Positions 37,322 to 46,381 of a DNA stretch of 64,000 nt are shown one piece after another. The DNA is from Microcoleus sp. AS-A8. GTDB lineage: Bacteria; Cyanobacteriota; Cyanobacteriia; Cyanobacteriales; Coleofasciculaceae. Under the pieces are notes generated by a model, which saw only the letters and a program-made list of their open reading frames with translations, was not told the DNA's origin and searched no databases. Numbering within the stretch: position 1 is the first letter of the stretch; each line of letters starts with the position of its first letter. Position numbers and translations under genes: made by a program. The DNA is taken from assembly GCA_039962225.1 (NCBI GenBank), contig JAMPKV010000021.1, positions 1-64,000 of the forward strand, given 5' to 3'.

Positions 37322-37427
37322 GCCAAATCACTCCGAACAGATCGCTCTGGCTTAATTGCTCAGCCCAGCGAGTATTCTCCTCAAAACCAGGAGTAGAATA
37401 CGGGAACAGTCTGACTTCTTTTGCTGT

Positions 37428-37505
37428 GTGTCCTGCCAACAGGACACGATTTACCTTGTACTAATCTAGCACGTTGACAAATTCTAGCCGACTGGATTTT
37501 GTCAG
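37428..37505. repeat. Two-hairpin element, copy 4
   Basis: GTGTCCTGCCAACAGGACAC (37428-37447) is followed 25 bp later by an imperfect stem (GTTGACAAATTCTAG at 37473-37487, loop CCGA, CTGGATTTTGTCAG at 37492-37505). It matches the element at 7359-7436 in both hairpins and in the intervening GCACGTTG/CACGTTG sequence. The surrounding 37322-37767 holds no gene. Confidence 0.65.
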
Positions 37506-37767
37506 CACTCACCATGAGTCAGGGGTTTGAACGTCTGGCTTCGGCAAGAACATACTTTAGATATCTCATCTCAGTTCGCTTTCAGAGAATTGTAACCCGT
37601 CAAAAAGGTGCGATCGCACCGCGCTAGCTCAATCGCAACTATTTTTCCCACTGGGTATCCCCAGCAAGCCTTTAGAGCGGCAGCGGCATTTTTGTTAGTT
37701 AGAGTATAATTGCTATGAAGCGCAAAGTAGATGAGAAGCGATCACACCCCGTTAAATCCCCTAGAAC

Positions 37768-38124
37768 TCATTCATCCTCCCTTACCTCAAGCTGGTAAAT
37801 CCTCAAGCTAGGATGTTCTGGCATCAACCGCCAGTAACAACCAATGGGAGGTTGTGAGGGTCGTTCTCCACACCGATAGAGAAAAACTGGCTCATCCTTC
37901 AGTAGTCTAGTGAGAGTCGTCTTCAATAAGTTTTGGTCGCCACTATCCCAAATGATATGAGAGCGACCGAAGTATCTGGCATGGAGCAAACTACTCATCA
38001 GCCATTCCATCACAGGTTGAATCTGTTCTAAAGAAAGACCAATGCTGGCTTGTCCATAGCTCTCAATAGTTGGCTGGGCTGGTGCTGGCTGCAACAGAGA
38101 ACGGATAATGTTCAAGAGTTTCAT
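37768..38124 (-). CDS. Small hypothetical protein
   Basis: 118 residues from the ATG at 38122-38124 (MKLLNIIRSLLQPAPAQPTI); six further in-frame codons upstream are less likely. An amphipathic N-terminus leads to a Trp/Arg-rich middle (MEWLMSSLLHARYFGRSHII) and a C-terminal half with strands (EPVFLYRCGERPSQPP, GCYWRLMPEHPSLRIYQLEV). No motif recognised. It lies between the helicase relic and the TPR-CHAT array on the opposite strand to the array. Function unknown. Confidence 0.5.
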   Translation of the reverse strand: MKLLNIIRSLLQPAPAQPTIESYGQASIGLSLEQIQPVMEWLMSSLLHARYFGRSHIIWDSGDQNLLKTTLTRLLKDEPVFLYRCGERPSQPPIGCYWRLMPEHPSLRIYQLEVREDE

Positions 38125-38228
38125 GGGATAAGTGATGCACACAACTCAGTTTAGTGTTCCCAAGCTGAAGGGCGATCGCACATCAGAGTTCTAGGGGATT
38201 TATCCGAGGCGATCGCTTTCACGTTTTG

Positions 38229-38504
38229 TCAAATTGTAACTGACATGGCTTTGTGTGCATTTCCTTCAAGTAGCTCCAACTCAACTGAAGTTAAAGCTTT
38301 ATTGCTCATTCGGCGTAAATCTTGCAACACTGGCTCAACATTATCAAATTTAAAGTATTCCGTTAATTTGCCGATTTTATAATTAAACTTCTGATACCTG
38401 TGCTTAAAGTACAGCTCCACATTTCCTCGATGCTCCCAAGTATCCATTAGTTGGATTTCCACTGATTTGTAGTGAGCCGCTAAATCTCTTTGGATTTCAG
38501 CCAC
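38229..38504 (-). CDS. Small hypothetical protein
   Basis: 91 residues from a GTG at 38502-38504 (MAEIQRDLAAHYKSVEIQLM); the frame stays open a little further upstream without an ATG, so the start is uncertain. It is charged and partly helical (VEPVLQDLRRMSNKALTSVE). No membrane segment or catalytic motif. It is adjacent to and parallel with the 118-residue hypothetical gene, 104 bp apart. Family not recognised. Confidence 0.42.
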   Translation of the reverse strand: MAEIQRDLAAHYKSVEIQLMDTWEHRGNVELYFKHRYQKFNYKIGKLTEYFKFDNVEPVLQDLRRMSNKALTSVELELLEGNAHKAMSVTI

Positions 38505-38986
38505 TCGTTCCTCAATGGATCGCTTAGTAATAAAGAAAATGCACGTTAGTTATTTATTAAGATGCGGGACTCTCCTACCCATGTTCTCAAAAATTTTTGA
38601 GACCCGCTTCCCCACACTCTTGATCCGGCAGACGGCACAAATATCTTGTAGAGCTTGTAATGCAGACAACCCACGTTATTAAGTCAAGTAACATCTGTCT
38701 TCAAGGGTCAAGGACAAAGCTTACCCGCAAGCGATCGATAACCTATGGCATCATTAGTACTCTAGGTCGCCACAAATACTCGACGCAGGTTGATTTCTCC
38801 TTCAGGGCTGAGCAGTCAGTGACGGACATCAGCAGCAGTGCCAGAATAGAGCAACCAGTTAGCAGGGTTGGCGCGATCGGGCAAAAGACAATTAGCTTTA
38901 ATCTTCAGCCTACATTACTAATCAAGACTGTGTTCAATGCTGCAAGTATGTGCGTAGCGTTCTCTGAAGGAGAAAGTTGTCTGTTT
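38505..38986. other. Upstream region of the TPR-CHAT array
   Basis: The frame of the first CHAT gene is open back to 38660, but the first ~109 codons read like non-coding DNA (including a TGCGTAGCGTTCTCTGAAGG stretch of the short extragenic type). This is therefore treated as a leader. GAAGGAGA at 38966-38973 could be the ribosome-binding site. Confidence 0.45.
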
Positions 38987-41900
38987 ATGGATACAGAACA
39001 CCAACAGGACTATTTGAAGCTGATTAATGCAGTTTTGAAAGCAACAGAAGACAGTAAAGACAATCCCCAAGTTGTGTATGCTCTGCTACAAGCTCACCTA
39101 GATCTACTAGATGATAACTTTGCTGTAGTTTTACGAAACTGGGCAACGGCAACTCTACTGGAAATGGAGCTAGAGCAAGCAAAACACACAGCAATAAACA
39201 TTGGTAATTTCAGTGTCCTGATTTCAGATTTCCCGCTAGGTGAATGGGCTAGCAATCTAGAAATTGCCATTACAGGTTATGAAGTTGTTAGAACAGTCTT
39301 TACTCGCCAAGCTTTCCCTCAAGAATGGGCTACCACTCAAATCAATCTAGGCGCTGCATACCGTAACCGCATCCGGGGAGAAAAAGCAGAGAATTTGGAA
39401 AGAGCTATCTACTGCCAATTAACAGCCTTGGAAGTATACACTCGTCAGACCTTACCGCAAGAATGGGCTACTACAAAAATTTCTCTAGGCAATGCTTACT
39501 CTGAACGCATTAGGGCAGAAAGAGCAGAGAATTTGGAAGAAGCTATCCGCTGTTACTTAGCTGCTTTAGAAGTAAGCAACCGTGAAGTTATGGCAGAACT
39601 ATGGGTATATGCCAAAATTGGTTTCGGTACTGCCTATCTTTATCGAATTCGAGGAGAGAGGGCAGAGAATTTGGAAACAGCTATCCAGTGTTATTTAGAT
39701 GCCTTAGAGGTATGTACTCGTGAAGCTTTTCCTCAAAGATGGGCTGCTATCCAGATCAATCTGGGTCTTGCCTATAACGAACGTGTTTGGGGGGAGAGAG
39801 CAGAGAATTTGGAAAAAGCCATTGGCTGTCATTCATCTGCTTTAGAGGAATATACCCGCGAGGCTTACCCCGAACTATGGGCACGAACCCAACTCAATCT
39901 GGGTTATGCCTACTTCTACCGCATTCTAGGGGAGAGTGCAGAGAATTTAGAAATAGCAATCTGTTGCTTCTCAGATGCATTGAAGGAATATACACGCCAA
40001 GCCTTCTCGGAACGGTGGGCAGATACTAAACACAATCTAGGTCTTGCTTACACTTACCGCATTCGAGGGGAAATGGCACAGAATTTGGAAGCTGCAATCG
40101 GTTGTTTTTTAGATGCATTAGAGATACGAACTCGCGACGCTTTTCCTGAAAAATGGGCAGAAACCCAAATAAACTTGAGTCTCGCCTACCGTTACCGCCT
40201 CTGGCAAGAGAGGGCAGAAAATTTGGAAAAGGCAATCCACTGTTTATTAGAAGGATTGGAGGTTAATACCTACAACGCCTTTCCCCGAAAATGGGCTATT
40301 AGCCAAATCAATTTGGGTTCTACTTACTGCGGACGAATTAGAGGTGATAAGGCAGAGAATCTGGAAACAGCAATCCACTGCTACTTAGCTGCCTTAGAAG
40401 TAATTACCCCTAACACCTTTCCCCAACAATGGGCTGAAACACAGAAGAATCTCGGTAATGCCTACCGTGAGCGGATTCAAGGTGATAAGGCAGAGAATTT
40501 GCAAACAGCAATCCACTGTTACTTAGCTGCCTTAGAAGTAAGTACCCGTGAAGCTTTTCCTAAAAATCATGCAGTAGCTCAATTCAATCTTGGTCTTGCC
40601 TATCAATCGGCTCAACAGTTGCCCAATGCCTACAGTGCCTTTAGATCCGCTATTGAAACCGTAGAATTCTTACGAGGAGAAATCTTATCGGGTTCTGGAA
40701 TAGAAGAGGACAAACAAAAACTCGCTGAACAATGGAATGAACTCTATCAAGGCATTGTCGAAGTTTGCCTAGAACTGGATAACCTCACTGAAGCAATAGA
40801 ATACATCGAACGTAGCAGAACCCGTAACCTTGTCGAACTCCTTGCTAGTCGTAACCTCTACCCCAAAGGCGAGATTCCCCAACCTGTCCTTAAGCAACTA
40901 AATCGCCTGCGCCGAGAAATAGCTGCTCAACAGCGACAGATTGAGCCGAGTGGCAGAATATCAGACCAGCAGAGGATTAGGGGAGATGAACAGAATCGCC
41001 CCATAGCTGCAATCCCAGACCACAGCCGCTTAAACGCCCTCCGCGAACAACTGGATAACCTGATAATGCAGCAAATTCAGCCCATTGACTCCACGTTTTC
41101 GCTCACCCAACGAATCGAACCTATCAGCTATCAGCAGATCCGGAACTTGTTACCCGACGATCAAACTGCCCTAATCGAGTGGTACATCACAGGCAATACC
41201 TTCATCACTGCCATCATCACCCGCGACGCAACTTCTCCCCGCATCTGGCAATCCACCTCAGATGACTTACAAGCCTTGCTTAATTGGCTCGATCAATATC
41301 TTACCGACTACTCCCGACAAAAAGACCAATGGCGCGAGGGCTTGGAGAGCCGCCTCAAAGAACTTGCCGATATTCTCCATGTAGATCAAATCTTCTCCTA
41401 TCCCCAACTGGAGAACTGCGAGCGCCTGATTCTCATTCCCCATCGCTTTCTGCACCTGTTACCCCTTCATGCCTTACCTTTAGCAAATCGGGAATCGGGA
41501 AGGGAAAATGGGGAGGAAGAATCTTCCTGTGTTCCCCTGCCTTGCCTCCTCGACAGATTCTCTCGCGGAGTCAGCTACGCCCCCAGTTGTCAACTGCTGC
41601 AACTGACACAAAACCAAAAACGCCCCAATTTCACCTACCTATTTGCCATCCAAAACCCCACAGGCGACTTGGACTACACCGATATTGAAGTCGCAACCAT
41701 CCGTCAGAGGTTTTACCCATGCGATCGCGTTTTAGTCCAAGACGCTGCCAAAAAAGCCAGCCTTGGCTCCCATCGCCTGGAAGATGCTAACCTTGCCCAC
41801 TTCTCCTGTCACGCCTATTTCAATTTTGAAGACCCCCTCCGTTCGGCACTGCTGCTAGCTGATTGCCAGATTACCCCCGCACCTGCTGATGCCAACCCAC

Positions 41901-42385
41901 CCCGGTATCTACCCTTGAAAGATGGCTCAGTCCTTGACTTACAAGGGTGTCTCACCTTGGGGGAAATCTTTGCCCTGGAGCTGTCTCAATGTCGTCTAGT
42001 CACCCTTAGTGCTTGTGAAACGGGCTTAACGGACTTTAGAAACGTTAGCGATGAATACATTAGCCTGCCTGCGGGCTTTCTCTATGCAGGCAGTCCGAGT
42101 GTGGTTGCTAGCCTTTGGGCAGTCAACGACCTGTCCACGGCGTTGTTGATGATTAAGTTCTATGAGAATCTCTTTGACGATACCCCTGTTGCCGTTGCCC
42201 TCAACTCTGCCCAACTGTGGCTGCGGGATAGTTCCCAGACAGAATTGTTGAAGTGGACACAGCAGCTAAATTTGAATAAGCATTTCCAGCAACGAATCCA
42301 ACAGGAACTAGATTGGTTTGAAGGGGATGAACAACCTTTTAGTAATCCTGGGTATTGGGCGGCATTTTGTGCAGTTGGAGAGTAA
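38987..42385 (+). CDS. TPR-CHAT protease 1
   Basis: 1132 residues from the ATG at 38987 (MDTEHQQDYLKLINAVLKAT), chosen because the paralogues begin similarly and GAAGGAGA precedes it; an upstream ATG at 38660 adds residues that do not look like protein. Ten TPR-like repeats of 46 residues fill ~110-570, each with the pattern WAxTQxNLGxAYxxRIxGExAENLExAI. A coiled-coil linker follows, then a C-terminal CHAT (caspase-like) domain with His in HFSCHAYFNFEDPLRSALLL and Cys in LVTLSACETGLTDF. CHAT proteases cleave proteins when their TPR part senses a partner or ligand (for example Csx29). Its stop TAA shares bases with an ATG (TAATG) that begins a broken module of the next unit. Confidence 0.88.
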   Translation: MDTEHQQDYLKLINAVLKATEDSKDNPQVVYALLQAHLDLLDDNFAVVLRNWATATLLEMELEQAKHTAINIGNFSVLISDFPLGEWASNLEIAITGYEVVRTVFTRQAFPQEWATTQINLGAAYRNRIRGEKAENLERAIYCQLTALEVYTRQTLPQEWATTKISLGNAYSERIRAERAENLEEAIRCYLAALEVSNREVMAELWVYAKIGFGTAYLYRIRGERAENLETAIQCYLDALEVCTREAFPQRWAAIQINLGLAYNERVWGERAENLEKAIGCHSSALEEYTREAYPELWARTQLNLGYAYFYRILGESAENLEIAICCFSDALKEYTRQAFSERWADTKHNLGLAYTYRIRGEMAQNLEAAIGCFLDALEIRTRDAFPEKWAETQINLSLAYRYRLWQERAENLEKAIHCLLEGLEVNTYNAFPRKWAISQINLGSTYCGRIRGDKAENLETAIHCYLAALEVITPNTFPQQWAETQKNLGNAYRERIQGDKAENLQTAIHCYLAALEVSTREAFPKNHAVAQFNLGLAYQSAQQLPNAYSAFRSAIETVEFLRGEILSGSGIEEDKQKLAEQWNELYQGIVEVCLELDNLTEAIEYIERSRTRNLVELLASRNLYPKGEIPQPVLKQLNRLRREIAAQQRQIEPSGRISDQQRIRGDEQNRPIAAIPDHSRLNALREQLDNLIMQQIQPIDSTFSLTQRIEPISYQQIRNLLPDDQTALIEWYITGNTFITAIITRDATSPRIWQSTSDDLQALLNWLDQYLTDYSRQKDQWREGLESRLKELADILHVDQIFSYPQLENCERLILIPHRFLHLLPLHALPLANRESGRENGEEESSCVPLPCLLDRFSRGVSYAPSCQLLQLTQNQKRPNFTYLFAIQNPTGDLDYTDIEVATIRQRFYPCDRVLVQDAAKKASLGSHRLEDANLAHFSCHAYFNFEDPLRSALLLADCQITPAPADANPPRYLPLKDGSVLDLQGCLTLGEIFALELSQCRLVTLSACETGLTDFRNVSDEYISLPAGFLYAGSPSVVASLWAVNDLSTALLMIKFYENLFDDTPVAVALNSAQLWLRDSSQTELLKWTQQLNLNKHFQQRIQQELDWFEGDEQPFSNPGYWAAFCAVGE

Positions 42386-42525
42386 TGAACCAACAACGAC
42401 AGCAAGATTATCTAAATCTGATCAATGCAGTACTGAGTTGTCCCAATGGCGAGGGAAGCTACCAAGTTATAGCCAAAATTTTCTACTCAACCAATTGCAA
42501 TGGACACTTTCGATACCTACACTGA
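42385..42525 (+). pseudogene. Orphan N-terminal module of a TPR-CHAT gene
   Basis: The ATG at 42385 overlaps the stop of the previous gene and opens MNQQRQQDYLNLINAVLSCP. This is the same module that begins the third and fourth CHAT proteins (MNQQRRRAYRNLIKALLNCP; MINSQRQQDYANLISALLRY). After ~25 codons it loses homology and ends at TGA 42523-42525, in a different frame from the second CHAT gene starting at 42500. It looks like an internal deletion that removed the rest of the module. Confidence 0.65.
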
Positions 42526-45500
42526 TTTCTTACTTGAGGTACTAAGGGCGATTCATGATAGCAACGGTGATTCGCAGAAAGTGTACCCACTTCTGCAAGC
42601 GAATCTGGAAAAACTAGATGCTAATTTAGCTCAATCATTGCGAGGCTGGGTAAAACGCTACTTTTCCAAAGGAGCTGCGAACCAAACAGAACCAGTTGCC
42701 GAACTAATTGTTCGTTTCAGCGATCTGATTGAACAGCTTTCGACAGGGAACAGAGGTAACAATCTGGAGATTGCAATCATTGGATATCAGAGCGCTTTGC
42801 AGGTTTATACTCATGGGACGTTCCTCAACCAAAGCGAGGGAAGTTCAGACTACGTTAGGGCTATTGCCAGCCGAGGAGAAACCTATCGTTTAGTAAAACG
42901 GTATGACGAGGCATTAGCCGACTTTGACCGAGCTATCGAGCTAGATCCTAACTACGCTTTTGCTTTTGCCAGTCGAGGGGAAACCTATCGCTTACTAGGA
43001 CAATATGACAAAGCGTTAGCTGACTTCGATCGAGCTATCGATTTAGACTCCTATTACACTTTTGCTCTCGCTAGTCGAGGCTGGGTTTATATGGCACTAA
43101 ATTGCTACAACGAGGCATTAGCTGACTTCGACCGAGCTATTGAGCTAGACCCTAACTACGTTTTTGCCCTCAGCAATCGAGGCGAGATTTATCGTTTACT
43201 AGGACACTATAACGAGGCATTAGCTGACTTTGATAAAGCTATTGCCGTTTATGAATCAGCCTTAGAAGGCTACACATTGGAAGGGTTCGCAGAACAGTGG
43301 GCGGCAATCCAAATCAAGCTGGGTAATACCTACCAAAAACGCATCCAAGGCGAACGGTCAGAAAATATCGATTTTGCTATCCAATGTTACGAAAAGGCTC
43401 TACAAGTCTATTCTCAAGAAGCCTTTCCAGAGAAATGGGCAGAAACTCATAAGCATTTAGCTAGTGCCTATGTAGGGCGTATCAATGGAGAGAAGGCGGA
43501 AAATCTTGAACAGACAATCACTTACTGTGAAAAGGCTTTGCAAGTTTTTACCCGTGAAGCCTTCTTACACCAATGGAGCTCGATTCAAGTTTTCCTGGCA
43601 GTTGTGTACAGAGATCGCATTCATGGTAACCAAGCAGAAAATATTGAAAAAGCAATCGCTTGTTGCCAAAATGCGTTGCTGGTTTTTACCCGCGAAGCGT
43701 TCCCCGAAGAGTGGGCTATTAACCAAGTGCTTCTGGCAAGTGTTTATTGCGATAGCATTGGTTTTGAGCAAGCAGAAAATATTGAAAAAGCAATCGCTTG
43801 CTGCCAAAATGCCTTGCAGGTTTTAACTCGTGAAGCGTTCCCCCAAGATTGGGCTACAACTCAACAGACTTTGGCTGAGGCTTATCTCAATCGTACTATT
43901 GGTGTTCCCGAAAACAACCGGAAACAATCAATTGCCTATTGTCAAAATGCCTTGCAAATTTATACATTTGAAACTTCCCCCCAAAAATGGGCAATAACCC
44001 AAAACCTCCTGGGAGGTGCTTATATCGATCTCACAAGAGGTGAGCGAGCAGAGAATATAGAAAAATCGATTACCTCTCATCAAAATGCCTTGAAAGTTTA
44101 CACATCTGAAGCTTTTCCCCAAGATTGGGCAGGAACCCAAAACCTCCTTGGAATTGCCTATAGAGAGCGCATCTGGGGTGAGCGTTGTGAAAATCTTGAA
44201 AAAGCAATTACCTGCTATGAAAACGCCCTACAGGTTTACACGTTTGAATCTTTGCCAACAGCTTGGGCTATAACTCAAACCAATCTTGGGAATGTTTACG
44301 GTGAGCGCATTTGTGGTGAGCGGTCTGAGAATCTTGAAAAAGCAATTACCTGCCATGAAAATGCTTTGCGGGTTTTTACTTGTGTAGCTTTCCCCGAAAA
44401 TTACTTAGAAGCTTCATTCAACCTGGGCATCGTTTACTTAATAGCAAAACAGTTTGGTAAGGCTTACAACGTCTTGGAATCTGCAATTGAAACTACAGCA
44501 GATTTGCTGAGTTTGGAGCAGTGGATGTACGATATATTACCCAAAACCAAGGAATTGACCTCAAAGTATCCTGATAATATTCAAGTTTGGAGAGCCGGGG
44601 AATTTATATATAAGAAGATTCTCTATGGCAAGCGAACTCAAGCTAAGAGGGTATCAGCGGAGAGATGGGCTAGGCTCTACTCCAGCATGGTCGAAGTTTG
44701 CCTAGAACTGGCTCCTGCTGAACCGCAATACTATGCGAAGGCTATTGAATATGTTGAGCGCAACAAGACTCGCAACTTGGCACAACTCCTTAATTGTACG
44801 TTGAACACTCCACAAAAGGTTGCTCCCATCTCCTTTAAAGAGATTCAAGACCTTTTAGATGAAAGGACTGCTATTGTAGAATGGCATATTGCGCCTGAAA
44901 GATTTCAGACGTTTATTGTTACCCACCACAGGTCTATCCCCGTAGTCTGGCAATCTGGTTCTGAAGAGTCTCAAGCCTTGATTAGCTGGATTACCGAATA
45001 TTTCGACTATATCGGCGACAAGTCCCATTTGCAAAAACAACTCACAGACCGCCTCAAAAAACTCAGCGAGATTCTACATCTGGATCAGATCCTGGACTTG
45101 ATACCAGAAACCTGTGATCAAGTGATTCTGATTCCCCATTGGTTCTTGCATCGGCTTCCTCTCCATGCCTTACCTTTGCCTGATGGCTCTTGCGTCATAG
45201 ACTGCTTTCCCCGAGGTGTGCGCTATGCCCCTAGCTGCCAGTTGTTACAACTAGCTCAAAACCAGCACCGCCCTGACTTCAGCTACTTCTTTGCTGTTCA
45301 AGATCCCAGCCAAGACTTAGCGTACTCTAATCTTGAGGTGGAAACTATTCGTCACTACTTTCAACCAGCTAATCATGTTCTAGTCAAAGATGCCGCAACA
45401 AAAGAAGCTTTAAACAAATTTCCTTACGTAGATCACCTGCGCTCTGCTCACTGCATTCACTTCGCCTGTCACGGTTCCTTTGACTTTGTATTCCCTCTAC

Positions 45501-45961
45501 AATCCCATCTGAAATTAGCTGATAAACCGCTTTTCTTGAGAGAAATCTTTAACCTCGACCTCAATCAATGCCGCTTAGTCACTCTCTCAGCCTGTGAAAC
45601 GGGCTTATCGGATATCACTATCAGCGATGAATACATTAGCTTACCTAGCGGCTTTTTGTATGCTGGTGCTGCTAGTGTCGTTAGTACCCTCTGGACGGTG
45701 GACGACATAGCATCGGCATTACTGATGATCCGGTTCTATGAGAATCTCCAGACCGACTTAACCGTTGCCGTTGCCCTCAATATCGCCCAAACCTGGCTCC
45801 GAGATGCCACTACAGCCGAATTACAGGCATGGGCAGATCACTTAAAATTAGCATCAGAGCTATCTCAACAGATTGAGGAGGCCCTAGACTGGTTTGACTC
45901 TGACGAAAAACCCTTCCAAGCTCCATACTATTGGGCAGCCTTCTGCACCATTGGGCAGTAA
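42500..45961 (+). CDS. TPR-CHAT protease 2 with two kinds of TPR
   Basis: 1153 residues. After an N-terminal helical part (MDTFDTYTDFLLEVLRAIHD) come four canonical 34-residue TPRs (AIASRGETYRLVKRYDEALA, DFDRAIELDPNYAFA and similar). About nine of the 46-residue TPR-like repeats seen in the other CHAT proteins follow. The CHAT domain has His in HFACHGSFDFVFPLQSHL and Cys in LVTLSACETGLSDI. The Gln/Asn-rich linker between TPR and CHAT is shorter than in the paralogues. It ends 73 bp before the 113-residue helical gene. The double sensor suggests it recognises a different trigger from its neighbours; that is inference. Confidence 0.88.
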   Translation: MDTFDTYTDFLLEVLRAIHDSNGDSQKVYPLLQANLEKLDANLAQSLRGWVKRYFSKGAANQTEPVAELIVRFSDLIEQLSTGNRGNNLEIAIIGYQSALQVYTHGTFLNQSEGSSDYVRAIASRGETYRLVKRYDEALADFDRAIELDPNYAFAFASRGETYRLLGQYDKALADFDRAIDLDSYYTFALASRGWVYMALNCYNEALADFDRAIELDPNYVFALSNRGEIYRLLGHYNEALADFDKAIAVYESALEGYTLEGFAEQWAAIQIKLGNTYQKRIQGERSENIDFAIQCYEKALQVYSQEAFPEKWAETHKHLASAYVGRINGEKAENLEQTITYCEKALQVFTREAFLHQWSSIQVFLAVVYRDRIHGNQAENIEKAIACCQNALLVFTREAFPEEWAINQVLLASVYCDSIGFEQAENIEKAIACCQNALQVLTREAFPQDWATTQQTLAEAYLNRTIGVPENNRKQSIAYCQNALQIYTFETSPQKWAITQNLLGGAYIDLTRGERAENIEKSITSHQNALKVYTSEAFPQDWAGTQNLLGIAYRERIWGERCENLEKAITCYENALQVYTFESLPTAWAITQTNLGNVYGERICGERSENLEKAITCHENALRVFTCVAFPENYLEASFNLGIVYLIAKQFGKAYNVLESAIETTADLLSLEQWMYDILPKTKELTSKYPDNIQVWRAGEFIYKKILYGKRTQAKRVSAERWARLYSSMVEVCLELAPAEPQYYAKAIEYVERNKTRNLAQLLNCTLNTPQKVAPISFKEIQDLLDERTAIVEWHIAPERFQTFIVTHHRSIPVVWQSGSEESQALISWITEYFDYIGDKSHLQKQLTDRLKKLSEILHLDQILDLIPETCDQVILIPHWFLHRLPLHALPLPDGSCVIDCFPRGVRYAPSCQLLQLAQNQHRPDFSYFFAVQDPSQDLAYSNLEVETIRHYFQPANHVLVKDAATKEALNKFPYVDHLRSAHCIHFACHGSFDFVFPLQSHLKLADKPLFLREIFNLDLNQCRLVTLSACETGLSDITISDEYISLPSGFLYAGAASVVSTLWTVDDIASALLMIRFYENLQTDLTVAVALNIAQTWLRDATTAELQAWADHLKLASELSQQIEEALDWFDSDEKPFQAPYYWAAFCTIGQ

Positions 45962-46034
45962 CTTTTAGGCTCTCAATTCTACAAATTTAACCCTCCTAGG
46001 AGCATCACCAGTAAACCTCTAATACCAAAATCGC

Positions 46035-46376
46035 ATGATCTCTGACCCCCTGCTTCAAGCTCTCCCCGTCCTCCTGGAAACCAAACCCGAACTGTTTTCG
46101 GCTGCCGACCTCCAAAACTTGCAGCAAACGTTAGCTCCCTTAGAGAATGACCTTCCAGAAAACGCCGACGAGATTCTCAGGGAGTGGTGTAAAGCACGAC
46201 GCTCCATCCGAGATGCACTGAGAAACTTAGCAAGCGATCGCAAAGAACTCGGTAAAATAGCTTCCAATCAGTCTGACCAGGACAAGCGCGTAACCAACTT
46301 TTTCCAAGAGTTACGCCAACAAGTGCAAGATACACTTAACAAAAAATCTAATCAGGGAGAAACCCCTAACAAATAA
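46035..46376 (+). CDS. Small helical protein between CHAT genes
   Basis: 113 residues, all predicted helix, highly charged: PLLQALPVLLETKPELFSAA, ENADEILREWCKARRSIRDA, FFQELRQQVQDTLNKK. Its size and fold resemble the small helical adaptor or effector-associated modules found beside CHAT proteases, but no specific family is recognised. It is followed after 5 bp by the 513-residue membrane protein, so the two are co-transcribed and probably act together. The gene sits inside the CHAT array on the same strand. Confidence 0.65.
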   Translation: MISDPLLQALPVLLETKPELFSAADLQNLQQTLAPLENDLPENADEILREWCKARRSIRDALRNLASDRKELGKIASNQSDQDKRVTNFFQELRQQVQDTLNKKSNQGETPNK

Positions 46377-46381
46377 TACCA

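Noticed and set aside
37056-37439. 127-residue ORF overlapping the helicase relic, starting in the hairpin element
   Set aside because: Its start lies inside the repeat hairpin and its second half is an out-of-frame reading of helicase DNA.
38660-38986. N-terminal extension of TPR-CHAT protease 1
   Set aside because: The extra 109 residues have no counterpart in the paralogues and include extragenic-repeat-like DNA; the start at 38987 aligns with the other proteins.
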